A stretch of DNA of 64,000 bases from Sinomonas atrocyanea (GTDB lineage: Bacteria > Actinomycetota > Actinomycetes > Actinomycetales > Micrococcaceae), in NCBI RefSeq assembly GCF_030812675.1, contig NZ_JAUSTE010000001.1, positions 124,001 through 188,000 on the forward strand, in the 5' to 3' direction. The position numbers and the translations under genes were made by a program. This document shows, piece by piece, positions 34,601-42,156 of this stretch (position 1 is its first letter; every line of letters starts with the position of its first letter). Under the pieces are notes generated by a model, which was not told the DNA's origin, did not search any database, and saw only the letters and a program-made list of their open reading frames with translations.

Positions 34601-34897
34601 CGACCATTCCGGGGTCCGGCGGACCTCGAAGCGCCGGCCCTGGGCCGTGAACTCGAGTACCACCGCGGGCTCAGCGTCACCGGGCGCGTGGTGGCTCTTG
34701 AGCGAGCGCGTCCCCTGGCGGGCTCCGGGGAGGCTGCCGTAGAGCGCGAAGCAGACCGCGTCGAGGATGCTCGTCTTGCCCGCTCCGGTGGGCCCGTTCA
34801 GGAGGAAGAGCCCATGCTCGGCAAGGGAGTCGAAGTCGATGGCCTCGTCACCGGCGAACGGTCCGAACGCGCTGATCTCGAGCCGGTGGAGCCTCAC
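31640..34897 (-). CDS. sbcC: SbcC, ATPase subunit of the SbcCD nuclease (Rad50-like)
   Basis: A 1085-residue SMC-like ATPase. The Walker A is GPTGAGKT (35-42). Two long, Ala/Glu/Arg-rich coiled coils flank the zinc hook CPVCG near residue 578. Near the C-terminus lie the signature TLSGGETFMASLALALG (about 970) and Walker B TLFVDEGFGSLD (about 1000). With SbcD it opens and trims DNA hairpins and protein-blocked ends. The GTG start overlaps the sbcD stop as GTGA. Oddly, residues 238-279 form six 7-residue repeats of the AGREGSV type, an expansion inside the first coiled coil. Confidence 0.95.
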   Translation of the reverse strand: MRLHRLEISAFGPFAGDEAIDFDSLAEHGLFLLNGPTGAGKTSILDAVCFALYGSLPGARQGTRSLKSHHAPGDAEPAVVLEFTAQGRRFEVRRTPEWSRPSARSAAGWVQQKAATHVRELVDGAWRPLTSRNDEAGALLGGVLGMAREQFTRVVLLPQGEFASFLRAKASERTELLEKLFGTRRFAEVENQLASLAQAARTETEAAERAAARPVASLEAELAALAEELPDELARRVAGREGSEGQREDPEAGREESVAGREGSVGRREDPADGHEQGREQRPGRVLDPDQPLDPECAADLFAWSEATLSALRDRAASDCEAARAALADSRRAVTEATRAFEDARELAAARARRGDWEAAAATQSHRLEAIASHRAAALLSRPLTDAERASEAAARARADAAALAEATAATGWSPSRTDSRSGLPDAEEVRAAASSEEAEAAVLAERIAAERELADLERQLADAATALGAHRAAAERADADAERLSRELAALEEERARIAVDAAALGAATIEADAAEDIVKAVEDRALALRTLSDATREHEERRTQALDAKESWLGLRERRLGQAAAELAAHLDPDVPCPVCGSADHPAPAEGAEDPLLLVDAERAAARSSEAAAARERAALEAVAEARAQLAAVEARGGATDPDKAVRVREEKLAAVRHAREAEARLTSVFAQLRTLSDRRQSALAAREEATGLRIRAEETLRSRGEERDRRQADVVLWRGGFPSVSARQSDVAARARTLAALGDSLGACRAAQDALSQADAALSAALEASPFADAPTARAALLSPAQAARLEAEAAAHEAEGQQLSGLFASAAVQRALDAEHGSAAADGSALEAARTAESAAELRARTGEFAAQRTAAACGRLATLRAAFEGSRPLLEQTRGRASTLAELARTARGQGENARRMSLHSYVLAARLEQVAVAASERLLAMSDGRFSLEHTDALAARGAASGLGLDVVDGWTGQRRDPSTLSGGETFMASLALALGLADVVQHEAGGIDIETLFVDEGFGSLDEQALEQVMDAIEGLRAGGRVVGLVSHVSELKQRIPAQIRVSKGRDGSRIASVGLVPPTAHASQRAQASQTAQ
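34061..34186 (-). repeat. Six 21-bp coding repeats inside sbcC
   Basis: The segment encodes six successive 7-residue units: AGREGSE, GQREDPE, AGREESV, AGREGSV, GRREDPA, DGHEQGR. The phase is exactly 21 bp, so copy-number change would keep the frame. The block sits in the region where the N-terminal coiled coil should be continuous. Confidence 0.75.
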
Positions 34898-36057
34898 GCG
34901 CCCACCTCCGTGAGCCGCACCGAGTCGAGCGCCCCCTCCAGGGCTGCCCGTTCACTGGCGTCGGCACCGCGGCCGCGGACGTGCTCGAGGAATCCGCAGC
35001 ACAGGTCCAGGTCGCTGCGCGCGGCGGCGAGCCGCTCGCTGTAGGTTGCCGTGGCCGCCTCGTCGCGGCCTGCGGGTTCGAAGGCGAGCGCGACGGTGAG
35101 GGGGAAGCGCGCGCGCAGCCGCTCCATGGCGGCGCGCGGACGCTCCGGGTCGGTGAGGGTGACGTGGCAGTACGCGGTCTCGGCGTCCGCATGGGACGGG
35201 TCGGACAGGAGGTCCTCGAGCGGTCCGCGCAGGACCGCGAGCCGGTGCCGGCTCACCCAGTCGACAGGTTCGATCGACGCGATCCCGTCCGGCCCGACGT
35301 CGAGCATCCACGCCCCCTTGGCCTGCCGCCATTCCGAGAACGAGTAGGCGAGCGGGGACCCCGAGTAGCGGATTGTCGGGGCGAGCTCCTGCCGCCCGTG
35401 CAGGTGGCCCAGGGCGGCGTAGTCGAAACCCTCGAAGACCCCCAGCGGCACGACGTCGAGGCCCCCCACCGAGAGCGCGCGCTCGCTCTCGCTCGGCACC
35501 CCGCCGCCGGCGAACGTGTGGGCCATGACGATCGAATGCACGGTGCCCGCGGCCCGCCGGGCCTCCAGGTCTGCCCTTGCCCTCCCGAGCGCCGCCGCGG
35601 TGACGGAGGCATGGCCGGGCGCGGACGCGCCGAGGAACTCTGCGACCAGGCGGGGCTCGAGGTACGGGAGCCCATAGACGGCGAGCTGGGCGCCGTCCCC
35701 GAGCGGAAGCAGCACGGGGTCCCCGATCTGGTCCAGGCGGGTGCGCAGGTGCACGCCCCCGCGCTCGAGGAGCCGGGAGCCGAAGCCGAGCCGCACCGCG
35801 GAGTCGTGGTTTCCGCTGGTGACGACCACCTGCGCGCCGGCGGCCGTGAGCCGCACGAGCGTCTCGTCGAGGAGCTCGACGACGTCGACGGCGGGCAGGG
35901 CCCGGTCGTAGACGTCCCCGGCGACGAGCACCGCTGCGACGTCCTCGGACTCCACGTGGGCCACGAGCGCATCGAGCCACTCGCGCTGCGCGCCGAGCAT
36001 CCCGACGCCGTGGAAGGACCGGCCCAGGTGCCAGTCCGAGGTGTGGAGGATCTTCAT
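34894..36057 (-). CDS. sbcD: SbcD, nuclease subunit of SbcCD (Mre11-like)
   Basis: A 387-residue calcineurin-like phosphoesterase. The metal-site motifs are in order: TSDWHLG (residues 6-12), VAGDVYD, VTSGNHDS, MAHTFAGG and GHLHGRQ. The C-terminal capping domain follows. The ATG at 36057 is preceded by a -10 TAGCGT 7 nt upstream, fitting a leaderless message that starts the sbcD-sbcC operon. It overlaps sbcC by 4 nt (GTGA). Confidence 0.95.
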   Translation of the reverse strand: MKILHTSDWHLGRSFHGVGMLGAQREWLDALVAHVESEDVAAVLVAGDVYDRALPAVDVVELLDETLVRLTAAGAQVVVTSGNHDSAVRLGFGSRLLERGGVHLRTRLDQIGDPVLLPLGDGAQLAVYGLPYLEPRLVAEFLGASAPGHASVTAAALGRARADLEARRAAGTVHSIVMAHTFAGGGVPSESERALSVGGLDVVPLGVFEGFDYAALGHLHGRQELAPTIRYSGSPLAYSFSEWRQAKGAWMLDVGPDGIASIEPVDWVSRHRLAVLRGPLEDLLSDPSHADAETAYCHVTLTDPERPRAAMERLRARFPLTVALAFEPAGRDEAATATYSERLAAARSDLDLCCGFLEHVRGRGADASERAALEGALDSVRLTEVGA

Positions 36058-36112
36058 GGTCGAAACGCTAGACGGTGGCACCGACACTTTTCGCGATGCC
36101 ACCGCCTCGCAC

Positions 36113-37141
36113 TCAGCGGTCCTTGTCGAAGAAGTCGCGTGCGTCGTCGTCGGCGGTGCGCTCCGGCGCCCGCTCGGTCTCCGGCGCGGGCTCAGCCGTC
36201 GCGGGGTCAGCCGCCGGTGCTGGTTCGGCCTCAGCCGCCGGTGCGCTCCCGGGCTCCCGCACCCCGGCGTCGCGGGCATCGCCTCGCCCGGCCTCCGCCG
36301 GGGCCACGGAGGTCTCGGAGACCCGGGTGCCGTCGTCGCGCGTCGCCTCGGCGGTCAGGTCCCCGACGCCGCCGGCCGTCGCGCCGTGCAGTTCGTCGGA
36401 GGAGCCGAAGCCCCGGAAGATGAGGCCCGTGAGGACCGCACCGAGGACGGGGGCGACCCAGAAGAGCCACAGCTGGCCGAACGCGTTGCCCTGGGCGAAC
36501 ACGGCGGTCGCGGTCGAGCGCGCCGGGTTGAGGGAGGCGTTGGTGATCGGGGCGATTGCCTGCACGAGGATCGACAGGCCCAGGCCGATCGCCCAGGGCG
36601 CCATGCCCTTGACGGCGCGCTTGCTGGTCACGAAGAGGATGATGGCCACGAACACGGCGGTCGCGACGACCTCGGCGAGGAGGCCGGCAGCCATCGGGAA
36701 CTTGCTCGGCGAGAGGTCGTCGAACCCGTTCGAGAGCTGGGTGAAGATGGTCTGGGAACTGTTGCCGCTGCTCAGGCTCGGGAGCGTGCGGATGGTCACC
36801 CAGAGGATGAGCGTGCCGACCAGGCCGCCCACGAGCTGGGAGGCGATGTAGCCCGGCACCAGCCGCCAGTTGGTGCGGCCGGCCACCGCGAGCCCGAGGG
36901 TCACCGCCGGGTTGAAGTGGCCGCCCGAGATGTGCCCCACGGCGGCGATGCCCACGGCGATGCTCAGGCCGACGGCGAAGGGCGTCGGGATCGGCGCCGA
37001 CGAGGGGCTGCTGAACAGCGCCACGCCGAGCCCTGCGTACGCGAGCAGGAAGGTGCCGAACGCCTCGGCGACGAGCTTGGCGACGACGCTGAACTCGGCC
37101 GGCGCCTTCACGGGCGTGGGCGCAGCCACGTCTGTGGTCAT
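36113..37141 (-). CDS. Aquaporin Z-like channel with a long acidic tail
   Basis: A 342-residue MIP-family channel: six helices and both half-helices with HFNPAVTLG (near residue 75) and SLNPARS (near residue 205). The Arg in NPARS and the bulky residues around it suggest a water channel of the AqpZ type, not a glycerol facilitator. From about residue 250 a 90-residue tail rich in Ala, Glu, Pro and Asp (ending DDDARDFFDKDR) follows; typical bacterial aquaporins end near residue 235-260. GAGG precedes the ATG. The tail should be cytoplasmic, and its role is unknown. Confidence 0.9.
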   Translation of the reverse strand: MTTDVAAPTPVKAPAEFSVVAKLVAEAFGTFLLAYAGLGVALFSSPSSAPIPTPFAVGLSIAVGIAAVGHISGGHFNPAVTLGLAVAGRTNWRLVPGYIASQLVGGLVGTLILWVTIRTLPSLSSGNSSQTIFTQLSNGFDDLSPSKFPMAAGLLAEVVATAVFVAIILFVTSKRAVKGMAPWAIGLGLSILVQAIAPITNASLNPARSTATAVFAQGNAFGQLWLFWVAPVLGAVLTGLIFRGFGSSDELHGATAGGVGDLTAEATRDDGTRVSETSVAPAEAGRGDARDAGVREPGSAPAAEAEPAPAADPATAEPAPETERAPERTADDDARDFFDKDR

Positions 37142-37312
37142 GAGGTCCTCTTTCGTGGAGTGTGGAAGTGCTCACGTGGGTGCCTGAGCGGGCCGCCAGC
37201 CCCGGGGGCAGGCCTCCAGCAGACTATCGCCTCGGACGGGGTGCCCCGAAAAGCGGCCCCGCCCCCGGCGCCCCGCGCGGGCCATCGGGGGCGGCGAACT
37301 TACTCTGGTCCC

Positions 37313-37783
37313 ATGGATTCCCTGGACACCGGCCCCGGCGAGGCGTGGGGCCTCACCGACGTGATCACCCGGCTGCGCCGCACGCTCCGGGCGGGCGTGC
37401 GGGACGAGCTGCCCTGGGAGGCCCTGCCGATGGCGCAGGTGGAGCTCCTCCAGCGGCTCGCCGACGAGCCCGGACTCGGGGTGAGCGAGCTCGCGCAGCG
37501 GCAGAACCTTGCGAAGAACACGGTCAGCAACCTCGTGGCCCAGATGGCCTCCTCGGGGCTGCTCGAGCGCCGGCCCAGCGAGGCGGACCGCAGGGCTGTG
37601 GTGCTGAGCCTCACGGACGACGGCCACAGCCGCCTGGGGCACTGGCAGCAGGCCAACGAGAGGCGCATCCGCCGCGCCCTCGCCTCGCTCGCCGCCGAGG
37701 ACCAGGACACGATCAACCGCGCGCTCCCGGCGCTGCGGGCCCTTGCATCCCGCATGGAGGCAGAGGCCGCCGGGGAGGCCTAG
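37313..37783 (+). CDS. MarR-family regulator
   Basis: A 156-residue winged-helix protein: LPMAQVELLQRLADEPGLGVSELAQRQNLAKNTVSNLVAQMASSGLLERRPSEADRRAVVLSLTDDG is the complete MarR core (about 35-105), including the wing with the DRR motif. A -10 TACTCT lies exactly 6 nt before the ATG, so the message is probably leaderless. It sits divergent from the aquaporin gene and convergent with the ClC gene; targets are unknown. Confidence 0.87.
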   Translation: MDSLDTGPGEAWGLTDVITRLRRTLRAGVRDELPWEALPMAQVELLQRLADEPGLGVSELAQRQNLAKNTVSNLVAQMASSGLLERRPSEADRRAVVLSLTDDGHSRLGHWQQANERRIRRALASLAAEDQDTINRALPALRALASRMEAEAAGEA

Positions 37784-37837
37784 CAACGGGTTGCCCCCCC
37801 CGGGCGGCGTCGCGCGCTCGCCGAGTAGCCCCGCCCC

Positions 37838-37905
37838 GCCGGGCACCCCGCTCAGGCGGGCACCCCGCCCCGCCGGGCACCCCGCCCCACCGGACACCCC
37901 GCTCA
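37838..37905. repeat. Four tandem 17-bp repeats running into the ClC stop codon
   Basis: Units 37838-37854, 37855-37871, 37872-37888 and 37889-37905 follow the consensus GCCGGGCACCCCGCYCM with 1-4 differences each. The last three bases of unit 4 are the reverse complement of the ClC gene's TGA. This is a candidate variable-number repeat, and the GC-rich units could also form hairpins between the convergent marR and ClC genes. Confidence 0.75.
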
Positions 37906-39156
37906 GGCGATGTCGGAGAGGCGCGTGCGCTCGAGGAAGTAGACCACCGCGAGCGCCCCGGCCGTCGCCAGCATGGCGGGGACGAGCATCTCGGGGCTCA
38001 TGCCGGTGAACTCGGACGCGAGGATCAGTCCGGTCATCGGCGCCCTCATGGTGCTCGCGAGGAAGGCCGCCGCGCCGACGAACGCGAACGCGGCAACGGA
38101 GGTCCCGGGCGCGAACGCGTTCACGACGCTTCCGAGCACGATCCCCAGCATCGCGCCGACCGCGACCGACGGAGTGAGCGTGCCGCCCGCCGCGCCGGCC
38201 CTGATGGTGGCGAGCGTGGTTCCCGTCTTCGCCACGAGGAGGATCCCGACGAGCGCGAGCGGCGCCATCGCCGAGAACGCGGTCTGGGCCGCGGCCTTGC
38301 CGTTCCCCACCACCTCCGGAAGCACCATCGCCACGGCGCCCACGGCGGCGAACAGCAGGGGCATGGTCCACAGGATCGACCGGCCGCGGGGGCGCGTGCC
38401 GGAAGCGTAGCGGGTGAGCCAGGTGAAGCCGGCGGCGCCGAGCCCGATCAGCGGCCCCGCTGCGAAGGACCAGCCGACGAGCGTCGGGGTGAGCTCCACC
38501 GGCGGCAGCGCGTACATCGGATCGGTGGGGACCACCAACCGGGCCACGGTCGCGGCGATCGCAGAGGTCGCGAACGCGGGCAGCAGGACCGCGAAGCTCA
38601 CCTCGGCGAGGAGCACCTCCACGGCGAAGAGCGCCCCGCCGAAGGGAACGTTGTAGACCGCCGCGAGCCCGGCGCCGGCCCCGCAGGCCACGAGGATCCG
38701 CACCTCCCGGGCCGAGAGGCCCGCGGCACGCGAGACCTTCTCCGCGAGCAGCGCACCGAGCTCACGCGGTGCGGCCTCGCGGCCGATCGAGGCGCCGAGT
38801 CCCACGATCACCACCTGCAGCGCGGCGTTGGCCACGGTCGTGAACCACGGCATCGGCGTGCCCTTCGCGGCGTCCTCGACCGAGACGACGCGCCTCGCCC
38901 AGGTCCGCAGCGCCCACCAGCCCACGGCTCCGACCATGCCCGCAGAGACGAGCGCCGCCAGCCGCCGCCAGGGAGGCGCCTGGGTCGCGCCGTCGAGGAG
39001 GGACCCGCGCGAATAGCCGAAGGCGAGGTGCTCGAGCGCCTGTAGGGCGAGGTCGACGCCGATGCCCACCAGCCCCGCGCCGACGCCCACGGCGACGACG
39101 ACCGCGGCCAGGCGCAGCAGCCGGCGCCCCTCCTGCCGGACCCCGTCGACGCTCAC
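37903..39156 (-). CDS. ClC-family chloride channel/transporter
   Basis: A 417-residue membrane protein of the voltage-gated chloride channel family. The selectivity-filter segments are recognisable: GLGASIGREAAP (gating Glu in GRE), AAVYNVPFGGALFAVE, and GAAGGTLTPSVAVGAMLG. The second motif normally reads GREGP, so Gly-to-Ala at the fourth position is a variant. It lacks the C-terminal CBS domains of some relatives. The start is a GTG with no clear ribosome site. It could be a Cl-/H+ exchanger for acid tolerance or a channel; the sequence does not decide. Confidence 0.85.
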   Translation of the reverse strand: MSVDGVRQEGRRLLRLAAVVVAVGVGAGLVGIGVDLALQALEHLAFGYSRGSLLDGATQAPPWRRLAALVSAGMVGAVGWWALRTWARRVVSVEDAAKGTPMPWFTTVANAALQVVIVGLGASIGREAAPRELGALLAEKVSRAAGLSAREVRILVACGAGAGLAAVYNVPFGGALFAVEVLLAEVSFAVLLPAFATSAIAATVARLVVPTDPMYALPPVELTPTLVGWSFAAGPLIGLGAAGFTWLTRYASGTRPRGRSILWTMPLLFAAVGAVAMVLPEVVGNGKAAAQTAFSAMAPLALVGILLVAKTGTTLATIRAGAAGGTLTPSVAVGAMLGIVLGSVVNAFAPGTSVAAFAFVGAAAFLASTMRAPMTGLILASEFTGMSPEMLVPAMLATAGALAVVYFLERTRLSDIA

Positions 39157-39191
39157 GGCGGCCCCATCAGCGGCCGCCGCGGACCCAAAGA

Positions 39192-39208
39192 AGTTCTGTC
39201 ATAGAACT
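39192..39208. promoter_or_regulatory. Inverted repeat AGTTCT-N5-AGAACT upstream of ClC
   Basis: Perfect 6-bp arms around GTCAT, in an AT-rich patch between the divergent ClC and ADP-ribosylglycohydrolase-like genes. It is about 36 nt upstream of the ClC GTG and looks like an operator; the cognate protein is unknown. Confidence 0.5.
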
Positions 39209-39283
39209 ATTCTAGGCGGGGCCAGCGTCCTCCGCATCCCTGGCCGCGCTGCGGGCGGGATCGGCGCCCACTACGCTGTCAGC

Positions 39284-40264
39284 ATGGACGTCCCCTCCCC
39301 CGCCTCCCGCATCCTCGGCTGTCTCGCGGGCACGGCCACGGCCGAGGCGGCAGCCCTCGCCGGATTCGGGCCCGAGAGGGGCGCCGCGTCCCCCGATCGG
39401 GGCACCACGCTGCCGCTCGGACCGGCCGGCCAGCTCACCCTCTTCACCGCCGACGCGCTGCTGGAGGCGATCGAGTGGGCCAACGACGGCGTGGCCGCGG
39501 ACGAGGCCGCGTGCGTGTGGCTCGCCTCCCTGCGCTGGGCGGCTGTCCAAGGAGTCCCGCTCTCGCCCACCGCGCCCCTCGCCCAGCCCCGCTGGCTCGA
39601 CGGGCAGGACGGCGTCCGGGTCCCCGCCGCCGTGCGGCCGGACTGGATCGGCTCGCTCGCCGACGGGCAGATGGGGACCTCCTCGCGCCCTGTGGGCCCG
39701 GCGTTCGACGACGCCGGCGCCGCCGCCCATGCGGCCCCCTTCGGTCTCGTCCCCCACATCCCGGCGGCCGCCGTGGTGAAGATGAGCGCAGACGGCGCCT
39801 TCCTGACGCATGGCACGCCCCGGGCGGTGCAGGCCGCCGTCGCGGTGGCGTCCATGACGCACTTCCTGTCCCTGGGCGCGGACGCGGCGACCGCGGCCGG
39901 GTCCGCGCGGGCGCAGATCGCCTCGCTGCCCACCCCCGATGCGGGCGTGCTGCACGCGTTCGACGCCGGTGCTCCCGCCGCGGAGGGCGGCGGAGCGGAC
40001 GCCGCCGCGGCCCTCAGGGCTGCGCTCAGCGCGGTCCTCGCGGCCGAGAGCGCCGCCGAGGCCGGCGACTCCGAGCAGGCGGCGTTCGCCGCCGCCACCG
40101 AGCTCGCGGCGGTCGGCGGAGTCGACGCGGCCGCGATCGCGGGGGCCCTGCTGGGCACCCGCTGGGGCGCCGACGCGATTCCGGCCCCATGGGCGGAGCG
40201 GACGGCCGGCATGGGCGCGGCCGAGGGCCTCGCGGCCCGGTTCGCCAATGCCACAGGGGCCTGA
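39284..40264 (+). CDS. ADP-ribosylglycohydrolase-like protein with a degenerate metal site
   Basis: A 326-residue Ala-rich protein with the DraG-family outline: SRILGCLAGTATAEAAALAG at the start, GQLTLFTADALLEAIEWAN, SRPVGPAF, THGTPRAVQAAVAVA, and the end block GVDAAAIAGALLGTRWGADAIPAPW. The residues that normally bind the two Mg ions are lost: TDDT-type is here FTAD, TH-x-DP is THGTP, and the C-terminal D-T-D-T is VDAA. It is therefore probably a non-catalytic relative, or one with another activity. A -10 TACGCT sits 6 nt before the ATG (leaderless). Confidence 0.75.
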   Translation: MDVPSPASRILGCLAGTATAEAAALAGFGPERGAASPDRGTTLPLGPAGQLTLFTADALLEAIEWANDGVAADEAACVWLASLRWAAVQGVPLSPTAPLAQPRWLDGQDGVRVPAAVRPDWIGSLADGQMGTSSRPVGPAFDDAGAAAHAAPFGLVPHIPAAAVVKMSADGAFLTHGTPRAVQAAVAVASMTHFLSLGADAATAAGSARAQIASLPTPDAGVLHAFDAGAPAAEGGGADAAAALRAALSAVLAAESAAEAGDSEQAAFAAATELAAVGGVDAAAIAGALLGTRWGADAIPAPWAERTAGMGAAEGLAARFANATGA

Positions 40265-40278
40265 CGGGACAACCCGGA

Positions 40279-40300
40279 CCTGACGGGCGACCCGGTCAGG
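40279..40300. terminator. Hairpin between convergent genes
   Basis: CCTGACGGG (40279-40287) pairs with CCCGGTCAGG (40291-40300) with one bulged G and a CGA loop. It lies 15 nt after one stop codon and 46 nt before the other. Confidence 0.55.
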
Positions 40301-40345
40301 CTGGGCGCGACTCAGCCCGCGCGGGACTCCGCCGCGGCTCCTGCC

Positions 40346-40936
40346 TCAGGACTTGCGGCGCCGCAGCGCGATGTCGCTGCAGGCCTCGCACGCCGAGGCG
40401 GGGACGAGTCCTGCCAGCTGGAGGCGGCCGAAGAGCCAGCAGCCGAGGCAGAACCCCGCGAATGCCTCGAGGGAGGCCGCGACGATCAGGACACCGAGGG
40501 CCGCCCAGGCTGCGCCCGCCAGCCCGCACGCGAACAGCACCGCCGCGGCGGTCGAGACCGCGGCCCCGATGCCCTGGGCGAAGCGCTTGGGCGGGCCTGC
40601 GACCAGCCGGGCGGAACCGAGGCGCGGCGCGATGACGTGCACCGCAAGGCGGCCGGCCGGCGAGTACCGCGGGCCGCCGGCCACCCTTAGCCAGAATCCG
40701 GCGGCGATGACCCACAGTCCCCATCCGGCCCCGGTGACGAGCCCCGTGGCGAGCACCGCCGTGCTCAGCACCACGATGATGCCCGCGGTGGACCTCGCGG
40801 CATACTCGTTCACCGGGTTCGGGAAGGCAAACGCCCGGGCCAGGAGCGACGGACGGGCCTGCACAGGTGCGACGAACTGGCCGCCCTGCGGCGCATCGAA
40901 GACAGACGGGGCAGCGGGGGACGTGGGTGCAGCCAT
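40346..40936 (-). CDS. DUF4395 membrane protein
   Basis: A 196-residue protein with about four membrane helices. The DUF4395 pattern is visible: VNEYAARSTAGIIVVLST, RVAGGPRYSPAGRLAVHVIAP, PPKRFAQGIGAAVST and the Cys-bearing AFAGFCLGCWLFG. The two Cys in GFCLGC and a second pair in ACEACSD could form a redox pair. ATG 40936 is chosen because TAGCAT lies 7 nt upstream; ATG 40945 falls inside that -10 box. The function of the family is not established. Confidence 0.8.
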   Translation of the reverse strand: MAAPTSPAAPSVFDAPQGGQFVAPVQARPSLLARAFAFPNPVNEYAARSTAGIIVVLSTAVLATGLVTGAGWGLWVIAAGFWLRVAGGPRYSPAGRLAVHVIAPRLGSARLVAGPPKRFAQGIGAAVSTAAAVLFACGLAGAAWAALGVLIVAASLEAFAGFCLGCWLFGRLQLAGLVPASACEACSDIALRRRKS

Positions 40937-41006
40937 GCGGATCATGCTAGGAACTCCGGCGCCAGCCCGCGAAGGAATGTTGCCCCGGATGACGGAGCCG
41001 CTAGGC

Positions 41007-42035
41007 TCAGGCGCTCGCCGCGGGCCAGTGGCCTCCGAGCATCTGGAGGAACTCGCCCTCGGAGAGCACCTCGACCCGCTGCCCCCTCTCCTGCAGCTGA
41101 AGGGCGCGTCTGGCCTTGGTCGTCACGCGGCCGGAGGCGAGGTCGGAGGCCACGAACCCGTCGCCCACCACGAGGAGCGTGGTCGCCCTCGTCACGGAGC
41201 TGGCCGGCTGCGCCCCGAGCTCGGCGGCCCGCGACTTCGCCTCGCTGCGCGGCATCCCCAGCGCCCCGGTGAAGACGATGCGGTGCCCGAAGAGCGGGTG
41301 GTGCGGGTCTGCTGCGGCGTTCGCGGGCGGGTTCGCCCCCTCCTGCGGCCACGGCGCCCAGGTGCGGCCCGCGCGGGGGCCGCCTCCCGCCGTCGTGCGC
41401 CCCGCCCCTGACGCGAGGCCCTCGAGGGCGCGGGCCGTGGCCGGGGAGTAGGGGTCGCCGGGAACGTACGCGGCCTGGCGCGGGAGGGCGAGGCCCACGG
41501 CGCCGTAGACGCCGGCCACGGTGTCGGCTCCGTGCCGGCCGGCGATGTCGATGAGGATGCCGGCGCAGGCCGCGGCATCCTCGGTGGCGTCGTGGTGGTG
41601 CTCGAGCGGCACTCCGGCTTCCCTCGCGGCGAACGGCAGCGAATGGGAGACGAGCCGGTAGGTCTTGCGCGAGAGGACCACGGTGCAGGCGTAGTCGTAG
41701 GCCGGGGCCCGGAGGCCGCTGACCTCGAGGGCCGAGCGGATCACGCCGAGGTCGAAGGCCGCGTTGTGGGCCACGAGGACGTCGTCGCCGATGAACCCGC
41801 CGATCTCGGCGAAGAGGTCACCGAACCGCGGGGCCCCCGCGACCATCTCTGGGGTGATGCCGTGGATGGCGACGTTGCGGGGGTCGAACGCATCGTGGCC
41901 GGCCGGGGGACGCATCAGCCACGAGGCCCGCTCCGTCACCCGCCCGCCGCGGACCCGGATGAGGCCGACGGAGCACGGGGACCCCCGGAACCCGTTGGCG
42001 GTCTCGAAGTCGATCGCGGTGAAGTCCAGGGCCAC
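41007..42035 (-). CDS. DEDDh exonuclease with C-terminal BRCT domain (DNA polymerase III epsilon-like)
   Basis: A 342-residue protein. Residues 1-170 are a DnaQ-like 3'-5' exonuclease with the catalytic set DFETAN (Exo I), VAHNAAFDLGV (Exo II) and HHDATEDA (Exo III, DEDDh type). After a low-complexity Gly/Ala/Pro linker, residues about 248-340 are a BRCT domain (LFGHRIVFTGALGMPRSEAKSRAAELGAQ). The GTG has a -10 TAAGCT 6 nt upstream (leaderless). It probably takes part in DNA repair or end processing. Confidence 0.88.
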   Translation of the reverse strand: MALDFTAIDFETANGFRGSPCSVGLIRVRGGRVTERASWLMRPPAGHDAFDPRNVAIHGITPEMVAGAPRFGDLFAEIGGFIGDDVLVAHNAAFDLGVIRSALEVSGLRAPAYDYACTVVLSRKTYRLVSHSLPFAAREAGVPLEHHHDATEDAAACAGILIDIAGRHGADTVAGVYGAVGLALPRQAAYVPGDPYSPATARALEGLASGAGRTTAGGGPRAGRTWAPWPQEGANPPANAAADPHHPLFGHRIVFTGALGMPRSEAKSRAAELGAQPASSVTRATTLLVVGDGFVASDLASGRVTTKARRALQLQERGQRVEVLSEGEFLQMLGGHWPAASA

Positions 42036-42156
42036 GCAGAGAGCTTAGCCGGGCGCTCGCCGCGCTCCGGCGACCGCCACGCGCCGGAGGCGTGCCGGCC
42101 CCTGTGGGCTGCCCCACTCCCCCGCCGCGGTGCGCCCCGGCCGGTACCCTTGGAGG

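Noticed and set aside
31679-35044. Very long open frame (over 1100 codons) antisense to sbcC
   Set aside because: It mirrors the sbcC frame, has no recognisable domain and is typical of antisense shadows in GC-rich genes.
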